From positions 2,694,290-2,758,289 of the forward strand of contig OU452221.1 in NCBI GenBank assembly GCA_911728455.2: a stretch of DNA of 64,000 nt, written 5' to 3'. The notes below the pieces were generated by a model that worked only from the letters and a program-made list of their open reading frames with translations, was not told the origin of the DNA and did not search any database. Positions 43,501 to 57,791 of this stretch are shown one piece after another; the stretch's first letter is position 1, and each line of letters opens with the position of its first letter. The stretch is from Marthasterias glacialis. Lineage: Eukaryota; Echinodermata; Asteroidea; Forcipulatida; Asteriidae. A program made the position numbers and the translations under genes.

Positions 43501-44128
43501 CATCCACGAGGTTAATTTAGATTGCAAGGAGCTTTTGGAAACAGTATCTTCAGTGATAGACAAGTAAATCAAAGAGCAGTATTTCTCTTTATGTGCACAA
43601 CAGCTACTTTTTTTCACCAGGCAGACCTACATGTAAGAAGGTCTTAATGAAGACGGAAGTCTGAAAGTTCTCATCCCTGCTAATTGAGACCTTGCCCTGG
43701 GCCCAATTTCATAGAGAAGCAGACAAAAGTGCTTTAAAACATTGTTTGAATTTAATTTGTCCTGTTTGAACTGCCACTAAGGATTACTTGTATAATGTAG
43801 GCCTGATGCTTCATGAAGGTAATTTTGCCTTGGTGCCCTTGAAATGTTCCAGTACAAATTTACAATTTCCTCATAGTGGTGCCCCTTATCAAGAAAAAAA
43901 ATGCCTTGGTGCCCTTGCCTATGAAAGAACGAAGTAGTCGTGCCTGATACTACATTATATTCCCAAATTTCATGGATGTGCTTTAGGTTTATAACAATGT
44001 ACCAACTGCCATACGGGCATTAGAAACTGAAGTCAACAAACAAAGTGTAGTGGTACTACAAAGTGTTTTGGATAATCAGTCTCAAACAGCATTCCATATT
44101 GACAAGTAATCAATGAATTTCCACTTAC
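40505..44128. other. No gene seen: probable plexin 5' intron
   Basis: AT-rich DNA with T-run/G-run low complexity at 42768-42812, a 20-bp tandem duplication near 42845-42890, an (AC)n run at about 42906 and TGGTGCCCCTT-family pieces (40785-40935). No conserved frame on either strand. Confidence 0.5.
43800..43951. repeat. MITE-like element, TGGTGCCCTT family
   Basis: Inverted GCCTGATGCTTCATGAAGG and CGAAGTAGTCGTGCCTGATA ends, with TTGCCTTGGTGCCCTTGAAA in the interior. Confidence 0.65.
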
Positions 44129-44300
44129 AAGTCCGGTTCCACAGCTGAGCTGCAGTTTTTAACTCAGACAAACTTCCTGATCCATACCCAAAAATCATCA
44201 TCACCAGGACGAGATACTGCTAGCAAACACATCCAGAAGGCCACGTCAACTACGATGAATTGAATATATTAAAGATGGAACTCTAATCCAATAAATACTA
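44129..44300 (-). other. Candidate non-coding first exon of the plexin gene
   Basis: A consensus donor (GGACTT/GTAAGT, minus strand) ends a less AT-rich stretch with no long frame, 3.6 kb upstream of the exon 1 acceptor. The right-hand boundary is a guess. A competing perfect CAG/GTAAGT donor lies at 55922 on the same strand. Neither can be chosen without transcripts. Confidence 0.2.
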
Positions 44301-47300
44301 CTGTAGGGGCCTACACCTGAGTGGGAAGCAAGATCCAAACTAAAAAGCCACACACATGGACAGCACCGGGCGACACTGAACTCCTACTGGATAAGTGAAA
44401 ATCCTCATCCTGAGTGCCAACGTGCCAGTTCAATTGATTAACCCTCAACCAACTCCCCCGTCCTGAAAGTGGTATGACCTGCCGTCAACTATGTCACAAG
44501 CGACCAATCGACTACGTGAACAAATGCACAATGCTTGTTCACTTCTTGACAAAAGCAAAGTTCATTGTGATATTTTTTTTTCTCCTTGGAGGGGACCCAA
44601 TGGGATGCGGAGATCTATCAAAACTATTACCAGCTGGATGGTAGACACAATTGCTCAATCAAATGCATCCGGAAGCCAGTGCAGTGGTTATGAAAAGGCT
44701 CTGTTAACTTTGATGATTCTAGAAGAACGGTGGTTCCTGTGTGGTTTATAACACCACTCTTGAGAGGGGAGGGTCAACTTTTGGTCATTGGCCGCTATCT
44801 AAACAGTTTAACAAACCAAGTTCACCACAAAACCATAAATCATGTTTTGTCAAATAAAAGCTTGTTATTAAATTTTTATATGTACATATACATGTATGAG
44901 TATGTAAAAGCTATCTCAATGACAGAATATGAAACACTTTTAAAAAACAAGTTTTACTTGTCTATGGTTTGTAGAATTACCTCAGAACTTAACGCTAACC
45001 TCAAGTACAAGACAGAAAGGTTGTTCTCTAAAGAAGACCAAGAACACTACAAAAAGTATCAGGATCATACACATGGGAACATAGAAAATACTTAACGCAG
45101 AACATTGCACAACTTATTACATCATACAACAGCAACAAAATTCCATCTCTACCCATCTGTTTAATTCACCCATTACCGTAGAATTTTCAACCGTCACTCG
45201 GTAATTTGAGAGGCAGTTACATATTCTTATTAGATTTATGATGTCTAACAATGTAGAAGTGTGATAAGGTGATGGTTAATTTGATGTAATTCCTAATGTC
45301 CTATTCTTGTCGCATAGAGTAGTAATGCAGAGTGCCGGATGTTTAGCATCAAAACAAATGATCGCCCAGCAGGACGTTGAACTGTACTGGGGTAAATTAC
45401 AGAGATTTGACGGATGAACTTTGAAAAGTTCTGAATATAGGTGTGGTTTAATTTGGTGGCTCATTGAAAAAAAAAACTGGAGGATTTTTTTTTCTTCAAT
45501 TTTTTATTTCGTTCAATCTACGAGGTCATTTAGAGTAATGAAAGTTTTTAAGTTCACTTTTCTTTTCCCACATGTTTTTTTACCCCCGCCCCTTACCAAA
45601 TTTCAATTTCAATTTTGTTTTTGTTTTTGTTTCTTCCCTTTTTTCAACCTTCTTAAATTGAAAATATTTTTTTTATTTTTAATTGGTTTCTTTGACCGAC
45701 CAACCCACTTTTTCCTTTTTTTGTCTCCTTTTTTTTGTTTTTTTTTAATTCTAACATCGATAACCCTGGATGGACCCTAATTGCTTATTTGGTGATAGGG
45801 ATACATACCAATTTTTCTGAGAATTGTTTACAACCTAAAATGAAAGTTCGAGAAAAACTTTTGAGTTTTCTTTAGATTTTACGCCTGGATGATGTATCTG
45901 GAAAGCCATGATGGCCAACAAAAATTATTTTACATTATAGTAGTTTTACAGTTTTTTGTTCTGAAAAGCATAAATACAGTATTGTTTTTATGTGTCTTTC
46001 ATTTACATTTTCACGATTTAGTTAGTGTCTTTAAAACCGTGAATGAATTTCATTTACATTTTCACGATTTAGTTAGTGTCTTTAAAACCGTGAATGAACG
46101 GACAACTTCTTCCCCAAACCAACACTGTGTTTCTTTAATCATTGATTTGTACCTTAACATGAGGCTGGCGTTGCTGGATCATGTTACAATCATTTGCTGA
46201 CACAACATGGATGTGGTCAAAGGAAATGCAATATCAATGTACTTCACAGTGAAACTTTGCTACATCATCGCAACATACGGTAGCATTACTATTTCCTTTA
46301 CATTTCTCCGCAGTGGCAGTGAAACAAAATGCCCAAATGTTTCTGTCCTATCATTTAAGGACATGGTAAAGTACAGTCAACTTCAGGGGTGAGAGTCATT
46401 GCTGACGAGAAAGTCTGTAACTTGGAATCCAAATTTAAGGAGGTATGTTGAAATGTTGGCATTTCCACCTTTTGATAACCCTTGGAGTTATAGATTTCAA
46501 GGAGCTTCTGGGAACAGTATCCTCAGTGTATAGCAGTAGACTTTAGAGCACGATTTCTGCACAGTATATCTGAGGAAAATAACAGGGTTCTTTTTTTTTT
46601 CACGGAGGCAGACATAAAAAACAAGTCTTGATCAGATCAAAGACAAAAATTTCTCATCCTTGAAACACGTGCAGATGTCAGAGGTGTAAACGGTGAACAA
46701 TTTTAGTGTCAACTTTGTATGTGTACCAACCGAGATCTGAAGTTCTATTTGAATGGCCGAAATCCAAGGGGCACTTTTGCGAATCTAAGGAGTGTTTTTA
46801 AGGGGCGCCAAGGTGAAGACCAAGGCAACAAGAGGCCATGGCCTCATCAGTAGCCTTTAACAAATACCAGCCCCGCCCAACACCAAGAAGGTGCACAAAC
46901 CCCAAACGTTCCCCTTTTCAACAAAGCAAAATGTCAACCAACTGGGATTTATAGTAACTTGGAAACCTTGTAGCAATGGATTTAAGGATTTAGAGAGATT
47001 TAGAGAGTCTTTCACAATAGTGGAGGGTTTTCACCACTGTACATTATCACTCTCAATGGCCTTGTGTGAGTTTGTACTGGGGTGTGATTTGAAAAAGTTA
47101 TTTACCTCTCATTGCTGATCATACCCGAGTGCTTCCCGTTCAATTGAGACGCCAGGTCACAGCGTGAAAGAAGGAACGTGTACACCACAACAAAATGGAT
47201 TCAGTATTGAAAAATCAATTTCCGCATGCAATCTCAGTATGTAAATATTCAATTACAGTACGGTGATACTGTCTACTGTATATTTTAAGGTTTGCCTTTT

Positions 47301-48528
47301 CAATCCAGAGTTGATGAATCGGGATCAGTAAGGGTATGACTAATCATACGTGCACAGTACTTGAACACAGTGCAATTTATTTCAAACAAACCTGACTTAG
47401 CCTATACATGTTCGAAGCACCACACCATTTGAAATTTTAGCGGCCAATTTTGTGGTTACATCTGAATTATATTTTATAAAAAAAATCTAGTTTTATTTGA
47501 ACTTCTGTCAGTTTTAATCAAAACTTTTTTACCCATAACATTTTGAAGGAGATTTTATGGAGAACCCATCCTGTACATTTGACAACGTCAGTAAATGTGA
47601 TATTTAGACTTGATGGGAAGAAATGTACGAAGCGGAATAGGTTATTTGATTAAAACATTATGATGAAGAAACATAGTTTGGGTAGACTTGTGGCAAAACT
47701 TTCAACATTTTTTTACGATCCGTTCCCTGTGCCGCTAAATACCACCTGGTCACGCCTCAGTTATCACAGCAGGCTGAAGTTAACCGGTCAAAGCATACAT
47801 ACCTATCCTGTTACTTTTTTTAAAATCCTTCAAACCTGGGAAATTACTTAACCTTTAGAGTGGATTGAGTAGGCTTATTGAACAAGTACAGATGGCACTG
47901 GTACACTATTCAACTATGCCCATTTACCAACCGTGCATCCGGTGTTATTTAACACTTTGACATCTTCAGAATACAAACGCACCATCATTTTCCATTTAAC
48001 ACCGTAATAAAACACACATTCCTGAGCAGCAATTAAATTTTAGTTTTCAATCCAATGTGGTACTCTGAAAGGTTTTTTATTAAGTCCTATCATCGTTATC
48101 AGTTTTTCTCTTCAATCAATTTTTTTTTTATAGAAGGACAGGATTTGATGCTCTTAGTTATCTGGTAATGGTTGGAGGCCCAAATTTAATTGGGTCTTTG
48201 TGTCTTTGGATTGCACAACCATTGATCTGTAGTTTTTTTGTTGTGCCATTCTGTTCCAAAAGTGCAATTATAGAATAGTGTACTTTTGAGGATTGGCAAC
48301 AGTTAATAAAGCGAATGAAACAAATCCAGACCACTCACCTAGAAAGTCTATTCCACTTTGTGAGAGGAAAGGACACTGCTGTACAAAAAAGGGGAGATGC
48401 AAAACAAATCTTATAGTATGAACCTAACTGTAGTGTTATGTACCAGTGTGTAAAAACTGAGCTATTTTAACATTTCTTGAAATCAATTTGACATACAGAA
48501 CACGCTTTTTAAAGAATTTTTGAAGAAT
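44301..48528. other. No gene seen
   Basis: Contains a T-rich tract (45470-45760), a 51-bp tandem duplication (45997-46098) and scattered short repeats. Open frames here (for example 44730-45095, 45889-46200) are in low-complexity or repeat sequence and resemble no family I know. Confidence 0.5.
45997..46098. repeat. Perfect tandem duplication, 2 x 51 bp
   Basis: The unit starting TTTCATTTACATTTTCACGA and ending ACCGTGAATGAA occurs twice in a row without differences. Confidence 0.93.
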
Positions 48529-48848
48529 AAAAACATAAATGTTCACAGATTTACATACCTTACATGGTATAAAGATAAGGATGGTAGAAACTTTCCCTGA
48601 AATAGTTCTGTCTGAAGTGTTATCGTTTTTAAATAATGAATGAAATAAGATCCAAAATTAGTTTCCATCTCATTGAGAAATGCTGTACGAAAATGCTCAA
48701 TGCATTTTTACCGTTTTCTTGCAAATAGAACAACGAAATGAGCTGACATTTTCACAGGTTGGTTTTATTACAAGTATCTTGATTTGTGCAAAGAATGGAA
48801 GCACTCTAGAAGCATTTACAGTCAGTTTACCAATGTTGAACTGGGGCT
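48529..48848. mobile_element. TTAA MITE, AGCCCCAGCTCAAC family, degraded ends
   Basis: ACATAAATGTTCACAGATTT at the left and TTACCAATGTTGAACTGGGG at the right. Interior GCATTTTTACCGTTTTCTTG matches the 10480-10784 copy. Confidence 0.75.
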
Positions 48849-48939
48849 TAAACACTGGTAGATGGATATACACACAGTTACAGTGCATTAAACACGTTGA
48901 AATCACTGGAACTCGGACCTGATACATGTACTTGTAACG

Positions 48940-49070
48940 ACAATGCATTTTTTCCCTCAGCAAAGGGCACAGGTCTCTTTAAGGGAATTGTAAATCTGTA
49001 CTTAGGACATTTCAAGGGGCAATGAGGCACTGACCACAGGGCCTCCATTGCCTTTGTGAAGTATCAGGCC
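48940..49070. repeat. MITE-like element, TGGTGCCCCTT family, opposite orientation
   Basis: CTCAGCAAAGGGCACAGGTC, CATTTCAAGGGGCAATGAGG and CATTGCCTTTGTGAAGTATC, ending in AGGCC. Confidence 0.55.
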
Positions 49071-52000
49071 ATTTAACTCACAAGTGTTCCACCTTCCCTT
49101 GTTTTCCTAATACATAGCTCTGACTGAAAGCTTTGAAAGTATGCATGGAACACAAAATCTGTCATTTTTTTGTTAGTTTAGGATCTGATTGACGTGGCAC
49201 CACACCAGCAGGTGAGCCAACCCCCTCCATGAGATCAAGAGTTCCTGCTGGTCTTAACCTAATTTTCCCGGCTTCCTTCCAGTCTTTATATTTGACACAT
49301 TAGAGCACATTTGAACGCAAGACAGAAACAATGACTTCAAAGCTTTTTGTTTCCAGCAACCCACTTTTTTTTAACCCCCCATTTTTTAAACCTAATATTC
49401 TAGCTTCCCTTCCTTAAGTTTTTGGACACATTGTCAGTGCACAGCTTGAGAGCATGAAACAATGACTTTACAGTTACTTCCCCCAACCATTCATGTCAAA
49501 ATAAATTTACCACGAAGGGCTGCAAACTTTTCACCATCTGGTCTCTTGAAATTTCATAAAATAATGTTGAAAACAAATATTTATTTGGAAACTCAAACTG
49601 TACTTTGTGTGGATCGGATTTTCATGGGAATGCAGTTTACAGTAATGGATACAACCAGATATTTGAGAGGTGTCAGCGCACCCAGGGAAAAAATGTGTAT
49701 CGGACTGGACGTAGGGCAGACAGGTTAAATTATATAAATAGGAGCCTCCGGTCCGATTTCATTATGACATGTTTACAACAAAACAGTGTGGGAAACTTGA
49801 GCTGTACCTCAATATGTTCCAGTGCATGAAGCTATGCGCACACACCTGTAAGACACTCACATACCACATGTAAACTTATGTGGGTGTGCGTGCAGTAGTT
49901 CAAGTTTCGACAAGTTTTCCAAGGCTTTTTTTTTCCCTTCTTTTTTTCTTACAATTTATCATGGGAAAAGAAAAACACTTCAGTAAAAGCTGACAAACGA
50001 TGTCATAATAATGGTATTGTTTATCAAGAACGCTGGTGAGGAAAGCTGGTTGCTATGGCTTCGGAGCCTATAAAGGTCTTCCAAGGGCAAGAACATTGTA
50101 TGATAAACAAAAAGTACAACAACTTGAATTAAACCAAGATTTACACGGTGTTACAAAAAAGTAAGACCTCCCAGACTGTATATCTCCATCATGCAAAGTT
50201 TCTTGAAGGAAACAGTCAAACCTTACAATGAATGTCAATTGCATCAAGGACAAAGAATTTTCTTTTTATTGCTTTCCAATTCCTGTAGAAAATTGTTTAC
50301 TTTTATTTTATAGACTTTTGTTAGTACATTGTACATGTTCAGTTATTTAAGAACATCGCATACTATCTTCCAAGACTGTATACATGTATGTAGATACTCA
50401 TTGAAGATAATAAGAACTTCATTCAAACCAAGACAAAATGCTTTGCTTTCATCCAAATAAAAACAACTCTAAATACTTCAAGCAAGTACAAATTTGATAC
50501 TTCTGTGACCTCAAGCTGACCGCCATGAAACAAACTTAATTTGATCAGGGTTTTTTTGGTCCACTTTCAACATTAAAATTCCTCTGCAACCTTTTCTATC
50601 CCTTAAGCTTTCAAATATTTATTGTACATCACTTAATATGATGACAGATGAGGACATGGCCATGCCTCCGGGTCAGCACAACCTTTACAAAGACAACCTG
50701 TTCCAATTTATTAATTCCCACCCAGTAAAATCTCCTCCTGAACTTCACTGTTTATTTTCAATTTTATGGGTGTTGATGTTTAATGATACAAAGGATATTC
50801 GTCATTAGAGATCTCTCTCCATTTCTCCCATCCAAGAGAAACCAGCTGTGAGAAATCTTGAAAACTTTTTATGACAGGGGTGGGAAAAAAAGCTCCCTGA
50901 AGATAGTTTGTTTGTCTTGCAAGGAAGTCAGACGTCTATTTATTTATCTTGCGTTGTTGTTTAGGAAGAGTTGTCATACAGTTCAATCACGTTGAAGTTG
51001 TTGTTTTGGGATTTTTTTTTTCTTTTTTAAAGTATGTTAGGTCTTTCTTCAGGGAGCACCTGCCAAGTATGATCACCTGGTATCAAGTGATCCGTGTGGA
51101 AACCGTGAACCATGTGGAAGTACATTAATTCATCACCATTTTATTTTACCGTTTCAACTGGTATGCGTTACCTTGAGTTTTGCAACCAGCTTTGTTATGT
51201 CTTGACTGGCCTTGCGTAGAGTTGTAAAACAGGTTCAACTGAACAATCAGAGATTGTTTGTTATGAAAACATGAATTGGAAAAAACAATATCAAGTAAAC
51301 GTGCTCGAAGTAGTTTCAGTTTTTTGTTTTGGAAGCTTTGTTTCCCATTTTGCTTTCTCCAAACATTTGTTAACATTAATACCTTGAAATTTTTACATTC
51401 ACTCTCATATTTTATTATAAATGGGATAAAATAAATTGAATCACAACAAATTCAGTAAACATTTTCAATGTAATTGTAATGTCTGTTTCAGAACAACTAT
51501 GTCAATCAACGATTTGAGGTTTGTTAAGCTAACATTACCTTAAAATTTCACATTCATTCTCACGTTTTATCATAAATCAAGTGAAAATTTAAATGAATTT
51601 AAAATTTAAGAGAAAATTCTGAGGCTTTTAAGAGGAAAAAGTCTCAAGTTTGTCAAGTCAACTGTACGGGAAATTGTGCACACACATAATTGAGTTTACA
51701 AATCTCTTTTTACAGCTTTGAAATTACATGTATACATATTTTCCAAGAAAGAGACTACATCCCCTTTAACTTTTATTGTGTAAAAAAAAAGAAGAAAAAA
51801 AGAGGAAATTCCACAGGTGTTGGAAGAAATTCCATCATTGTGTCCAGACAATGAGAGTGTGGAGTCCATTTGTCAGAAGATGACCTACAAATCACTCCCT
51901 CTCTCACCAGACATTCTATCTCTTTGTAGGTGGAAATGGTAATTACCCTAAGATTGCTGACTCCTTCCACCCAAGAAAGCCCTCCCGACCAAAGGAGATG

Positions 52001-53538
52001 GAGATAATGGGCAACTCAGAAAAATCAGTGTTTCAAATGGCCACTTTTAAAATGTCCAAGTGTCATGACCCGCCCAACACAACCCAAATTTGGATTTTTA
52101 AATATTGACAAACTGCACAATAAAGATGAAAGTTAACGCCACAGCTCAATGCTCTCCCAGCTCAGAAGTTTTCAATGGCTTTTCCATAGCCAAAGGAACT
52201 TGCCAAACATACAAAACATTTACTTATTTTTTTTCTATTATTTTAATTAAAAACTTCAGTTTGATTTTCAATTATTTCTGCTCCTTGCTCTATGTTCTGA
52301 CCTACCCACCCACAATTTTGAAAAGAAATTGAAATGTTTAAAACGTTGATTAATCTGAATGGCCCCCAAATGAAAATTGTCTTGAACAGACAGCGTTGGA
52401 TTTATCCATGTCTTACATCCATTATGAAGTAAGTAAAAAACTACAAATTCCTCAGGAAACTGAAGAAGAAAAAAAATTCTTGAAGTAAACAAAAACCAAA
52501 AATCTGAAATTTTATGTACTGTACATACATCAGCACACACAAATCAAATTTATCGGCCTACTTGGTTTGTTTGATGTATGAGTGTAAAGTATCTGTGTTG
52601 TGTACATGTTTGTACATGTACATTGCATTGACCGTTATAATTGACACTGACAACTGCAGTGATTCGATGATCAATCCATGTGCAGAACATTCATCACAAC
52701 TGAATTCTACTTAAAATAGTTTGAAACACGTAGTTCGGGAGAAGGTGACTCTATCCATGACTCAGTAGCAAGACTCTTGTCATTCTGTCATTTGCTGAAT
52801 CACACTGTTTAAGATGTCCACATGCGAATATTAAATGAAAGCCTAACATTTTTAAGTAAGAACATAACATGCACGTGTTGTACATGTACCAAAAATTGTG
52901 AACATGCAACAAACATGAAGCACTGATTAGGCTAGACTTAAGTGTCCGTCTGTATTGAGTGTGATCCGTTATCTGCTTTAAGCACTCCAGTGTGCGAGTT
53001 CATTTTTAAAGAGATTTTGTTATAAGGATACACGAAGTACATGTACACTGTGTGCTTGTTACCTACATACATTTGTACATACACATACATGTACATTTAC
53101 ATTTGTTCACAATACACATTATGCTTAACAGACACATGGCCTAAATTTTCTGACCAACTAGGAGTAATTCCCTAATTTGTTGCCCAGACAAAAGGTTTCC
53201 AACTGAAATGTCCATGCTACTGGCAGAAGTGCAACTCTGTAATCTTCCTGACACCTTGACAATACGCTATTCTTCAAGCTTTCAACACTGCAAGAGTTTT
53301 GCAACCACACGCATTCCCCTGGTTTCCCACACCACCGCAGGAATGGCCGGTATAAGTTCAACCCCCAAACCTCACTTCGTGAATTTAATGATGAAACATA
53401 AGAGGTCAAGCTGGGGGTCAAACTAATTCTACAACTGGAAACTGTGTCTTCTACATACTTTGCCAAGTTTTCTACTTTCTCTTTTCTTTTATCGCGGTGA
53501 CAATGTCCAACCATAGAGGTCACTGTAATACAGACCAT
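49071..53538. other. No gene seen
   Basis: AT-rich DNA with few recognisable repeats. Minus-strand frame 53158-53538 (126 codons) shows no domain or exon-like border and is not called. Confidence 0.45.
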
Positions 53539-53722
53539 GGGCCAATTTCATAGAGCTGCTTAAGTAGCTAAGCACAAAAACAATTATACTTACCAGAATA
53601 AGGTTACCAGCCAAACTACCATGTCAGACGTTCAATTTGTGACTGGTATCCTGTTCATTTCTGCTTAGCAGATAATTTCTAAGCAATATTTTCTGCTTAA
53701 GCAACTCTATGAAATTCGGCCC
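53539..53722. repeat. Palindromic MITE, best-preserved GGGCCAATTTCATAGAGC copy
   Basis: Ends ATGGGCCAATTTCATAGAGC and its inverted partner TCTATGAAATTCGGCCCAT. Interior TTACCAGAATAAGGTTACCA and TTTGTGACTGGTATCCTGTT. Useful as the family reference in this window. Confidence 0.85.
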
Positions 53723-56631
53723 ATAGTGTTGGTCAGAGGGCCACCTGAGTCTCTTTATAACTTGGACTCCCTACTTTATCTTGTATAATTTGCATCATAC
53801 CTGGTACACATGTGCACTGTGCTTACTTAGAGCAATTCCAACGCTCCATTTTTCAATGCATGGCTATGAACTTCCTTATTCCACATTATTCTTGCAGACG
53901 AACACAGTGATCAACACGTTATTTCACCACTATGGAACCTTGTTTGCATTATGACAACATGCCTTAAAACTTAGGAGTGCATTGATACAATGCATATTTG
54001 CACATTTCTCAAGAACAATGTGTCACATAATGACTCAAACCTCTACATATCAAATTATACTTATTCATTTCACACCACATTCCACCCATCACACCAGCCA
54101 GCCAGTCAACCTGTCTCTACACAAGACAAGCAAATGAGAGCAATATTGTTCGTTCGGCAAACAATTGACACTCATCAGGAAACATTTATGATCACTACAA
54201 GTTTCAAATTTGAAATAACTGTAGTAACATAAAGTACCATGACAAAATGTTCAACCCAACTTGTACAAAATGTACTGGCACACAAGGCACACAACAGAGA
54301 TGCAGTGGGTTACAAGCTTCCATGCAGAATGCAGTATGCCCATTATTTTGCTTCAGACTGTCTATAGGTCTTAGGTCTAAGGTCTCCTTAATCCTACTTG
54401 AGGCTGTAACAAGTAGAGACTCTTTTGAATGTTACCGGTCTTTGTTCCGAAAATAACTGAATTGGGTGGTTACCTTGCTGCATACCATTCCTCTGCGGTC
54501 AAAGAACTCACGACTTGAAGGAATTCGTAAGTTTACGAGGGACTTTTTTCAAACCTCGACTTAGGCTGTGGCTCCAGCTCTGGCTCTAAGCTCCAATAGA
54601 TGTTGGCTCTAGGATCTGTTAGATGTTGGAAACACCATGCAAAAAGTACACTGCTCCAAGTTTATGACGGAGCCCAAGCCGAGATTTTGGAAAAGGTCCA
54701 GAGTTCTCTGATAGAAAATGGATTACTACTACTTTGTGTTTTCCACTTTTCTTGGTTGGGGGAAAAATAGGTACTTTGTGAAAAACACAAACTTTCTTGT
54801 AAGGTACCATGATAAAACCAAGCATGGATTTTAAGTGGAATGAGAAGCATCCTGGTTAAAAAAAATACAGGGTTATGACCATAAAGGTGTGACCTCCTTT
54901 CAAAATAAACTTGAGATACTAATGCAAAGTGACAGGGTGTTTAGGGTTAGACCATAGACAGAACCACTGCCTCCCTGGGAAGCTAAAAGTCTCCAGAGTT
55001 TGCAAACACAAGACTCCAACTTTTATGTCCAGTCCCTGTTTTTGTAAATTTCCTTAATCAATACACATTAATCACGTATGCTTCTAGCATATCTGCAGTG
55101 ACAGTGCCACCCTGGTTGGGGTCTAGACTCGCCTCTAACAAGACAGACAGGCGACCTCCCAGGAACTTCTAGGGTCATAATTGTGTATAATACCCCTCCC
55201 TGGGTCGCTGGGACCACTTGAGTGTGAATAGCTGTAATTTCTATGATTGATCAGGCACCAGAACTTGCTCTATTCTCGCTGAAGGGTCAAAGGTCGGCCA
55301 AACCCTGATAGGCAGACTACAGAAGTCACATTTACAACATAATTAGCTTTCTCTGGGGAAGAGTGTCCTTGTTATTATGTCACAACATTTCAAGAAGTGA
55401 CCCCTTTAAAAATATGGCAAGTAGGAGACAGACATGCAACTTCGTTTGCGAGAGGAGAAAAGAGGGTAAACTACATTCTAAAGTTTAAATAACCATATTT
55501 CTACCGCATTACTCAGATAATTTATTGTGGAAACAAACAAAACTTATCTGTTTGTGTAATTTTTGTTTGAGCATTGTAACATAGGTGTGTTTTCCATGTA
55601 CCTGATATTTTGCATCTCTCAAACATGCCCAAAGTGTCTTTTTGACAGACATGGCACATTATTATTATATTTTGTATATCTTAGATCAACAAACTCAGTG
55701 ATGTTTTTATACTAAGACACACTGGTTTTCATGTTCCTGTGTTGCAGAAATATTGAAATCTGTTCCCACAAAGTACACAACATGATTCCAGACTTCCAAA
55801 AATGGGACAATGGGAGAGTTTCGAGGACACTAGGTGGCAACGTGGCAGCAGACTTAACAGGTAAATCCATAGTTCTCGGAAATGTGCGCAAGCTCAGACA
55901 TACGCAAACAATGGCAACTTACCTGCTAAGTCTGCTGCAATCTAGCATTCCAAAGTCTCCCAATGGAAAAACAAAGTTTCTTTAGTTTTCCTTTTTCCGT
56001 GATAATGATAAATTATCTCAGTAACTTGGTAAAACAAATGATAATTCAAGCTTCCGCAGGGAAAAAGCCTTGCACTCAAAAGCATGTTTTCAGTCATATG
56101 GTTTTCTTGAGGAAGTAAAACAAGCAAACAAGTAAAAAAGAGGAAACTGCCATAGTTTTTCAGTTTTCTACATGACACTTTTAAAATAGAAGAGGGACAT
56201 AAGATAAAATCAGCTGATCAGCTGAAAAGCTGCATGCCTGAACAAGGAAATCGGCTGATCAGCTGGGAAGTTGTATGCCTCATGAAAGAGGTAGAATGAA
56301 TCAATATTCATTCCATCAAAATCAATTTCTCATTGACTTTAATTGCATGTTCAGGTGATAGACTGGCTAGTGAAGGTCTATTCTCCCACATTGCATGAAA
56401 AGGTTTTATTTTCTTGGAAGATCTCTGGTTAAAGTAAATAAGACAAACTCAAGAACATCTGCAAAACAACAACATGAAATCACACACGATGCAAAAGTGT
56501 ATTGGTCTCTACCCACATGCGACAAAGATTCCTTCTCGAATCCACTCAGTAAGAACATGGTTTTTTTCCTCTTTTTAACAGATCTGACAATAATTAGCAA
56601 ATTCAACTTTTTATTAAAACTAACCATTCAA
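53723..56631. other. No gene seen; one perfect donor site on minus strand
   Basis: No conserved frame. A CAG/GTAAGT sequence (minus strand, exon side starting at 55923) could end a non-coding exon. TCAGCTGATCAGCTG palindromes near 56213 and 56252 match one near 18880. Confidence 0.4.
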
Positions 56632-57065
56632 TATCATCCACCGTGGTTTTGAATGATAGATAATTTCTAAACAATACCATACAAGCCTGCAAGATGATAT
56701 CATGTGGTGAATGCATCCACATGTACACTGTACACAATCAACCCTTCTACTGTCTGACCATTCAGTCCCATCCACTGTGGTTTTGAAAAATAGATAAACT
56801 ATACCAATTACCAGCCTTCAAGATGCTATCATGTGGTGAATGCATCTACATCCACATGTACACTGTACACAGTCAACCCTCCTACTATGTTACCTTTTCA
56901 TCTCATCCACCATGGTTTTGAATGATCATACATTTTACATTAAAATCCTTCTCTGCCTACCCAATTCAATATCATCCACTGTGGTTTTTGTGTGATAGAT
57001 AAACTATGCCAGCCTGCAATAATATTATCATGGGGTGAATGCATATCTACACAGTACACAGATAG
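56632..57065. repeat. Tandem repeat, 134-bp unit
   Basis: CATCCACCGTGGTTTTGAAT-type starts at 56634, 56768, 56902 and 56971 (the third unit is shortened). Shared ATCATGTGGTGAATGCATC and CACATGTACACTGTACAC. Confidence 0.85.
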
Positions 57066-57791
57066 TTTTGTGCACAGTTGTGCCAACATACAAAACCTGT
57101 GCAGTCGAGTGGTTTCAAATGGTTGGTCCATGGAGGGTTCTTCCTCCAAGGTTGGTCATGGTAAAAATCACTGGAAAATGTTACCAGACTATGAAAGTTA
57201 AAATTTACGATTCCTTACATTTTACTAACGGGATAGAATTTGAAACAAAAAACTAATGAGACGTAATAATGCCTGTTTAACAGACATTATTTATACACTT
57301 TTATCCATTCAATCTGGTAATTTAACCATGTTTTACTTTCCCAATTATTTCATACAGTTTCAAGGGTCAATGACCAGGCTTACCTGGTCCCTAGTGGGCC
57401 TAATTGATTGGGAATTTGTCAGTGTTGCGATCCTACCCCCTCTGGTTCAAACCAAGGACAGCCTTACTGTACAATAAGCCAGATGACTGCCAGTTGCAAC
57501 TACAGTCAGACTAAAACGGTTTTAATTATTTGTACGCACCACAAAGTTGTCAGAATAAATTTCATTCACTAAATGATCTCATAATCGCCAAACACAAAGC
57601 TATCTTGTGTCTTTTAAAATTGTCTGACATCCAACTTTAAAAAAGATAGAAATATCCCACACTCTTTTACATGCCTAAATACATAGCTCAGTGTATCAGC
57701 ACATTTTCACATTCACAAAGTTCTAAATGCATTTGTAACTTTTTCTTTGTTGATGCTGAAATTAAGAGGTTTATATTTTCTACAAAAGATT

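Noticed and set aside
44730-45095. 121-codon plus-strand frame
   Set aside because: No family resemblance seen; rich in K, Y and N as expected from AT-rich DNA.
53158-53538. 126-codon minus-strand frame
   Set aside because: No signal peptide, domain or recognisable motif, and no splice borders in keeping with the frame; length is plausible by chance in 64 kb.
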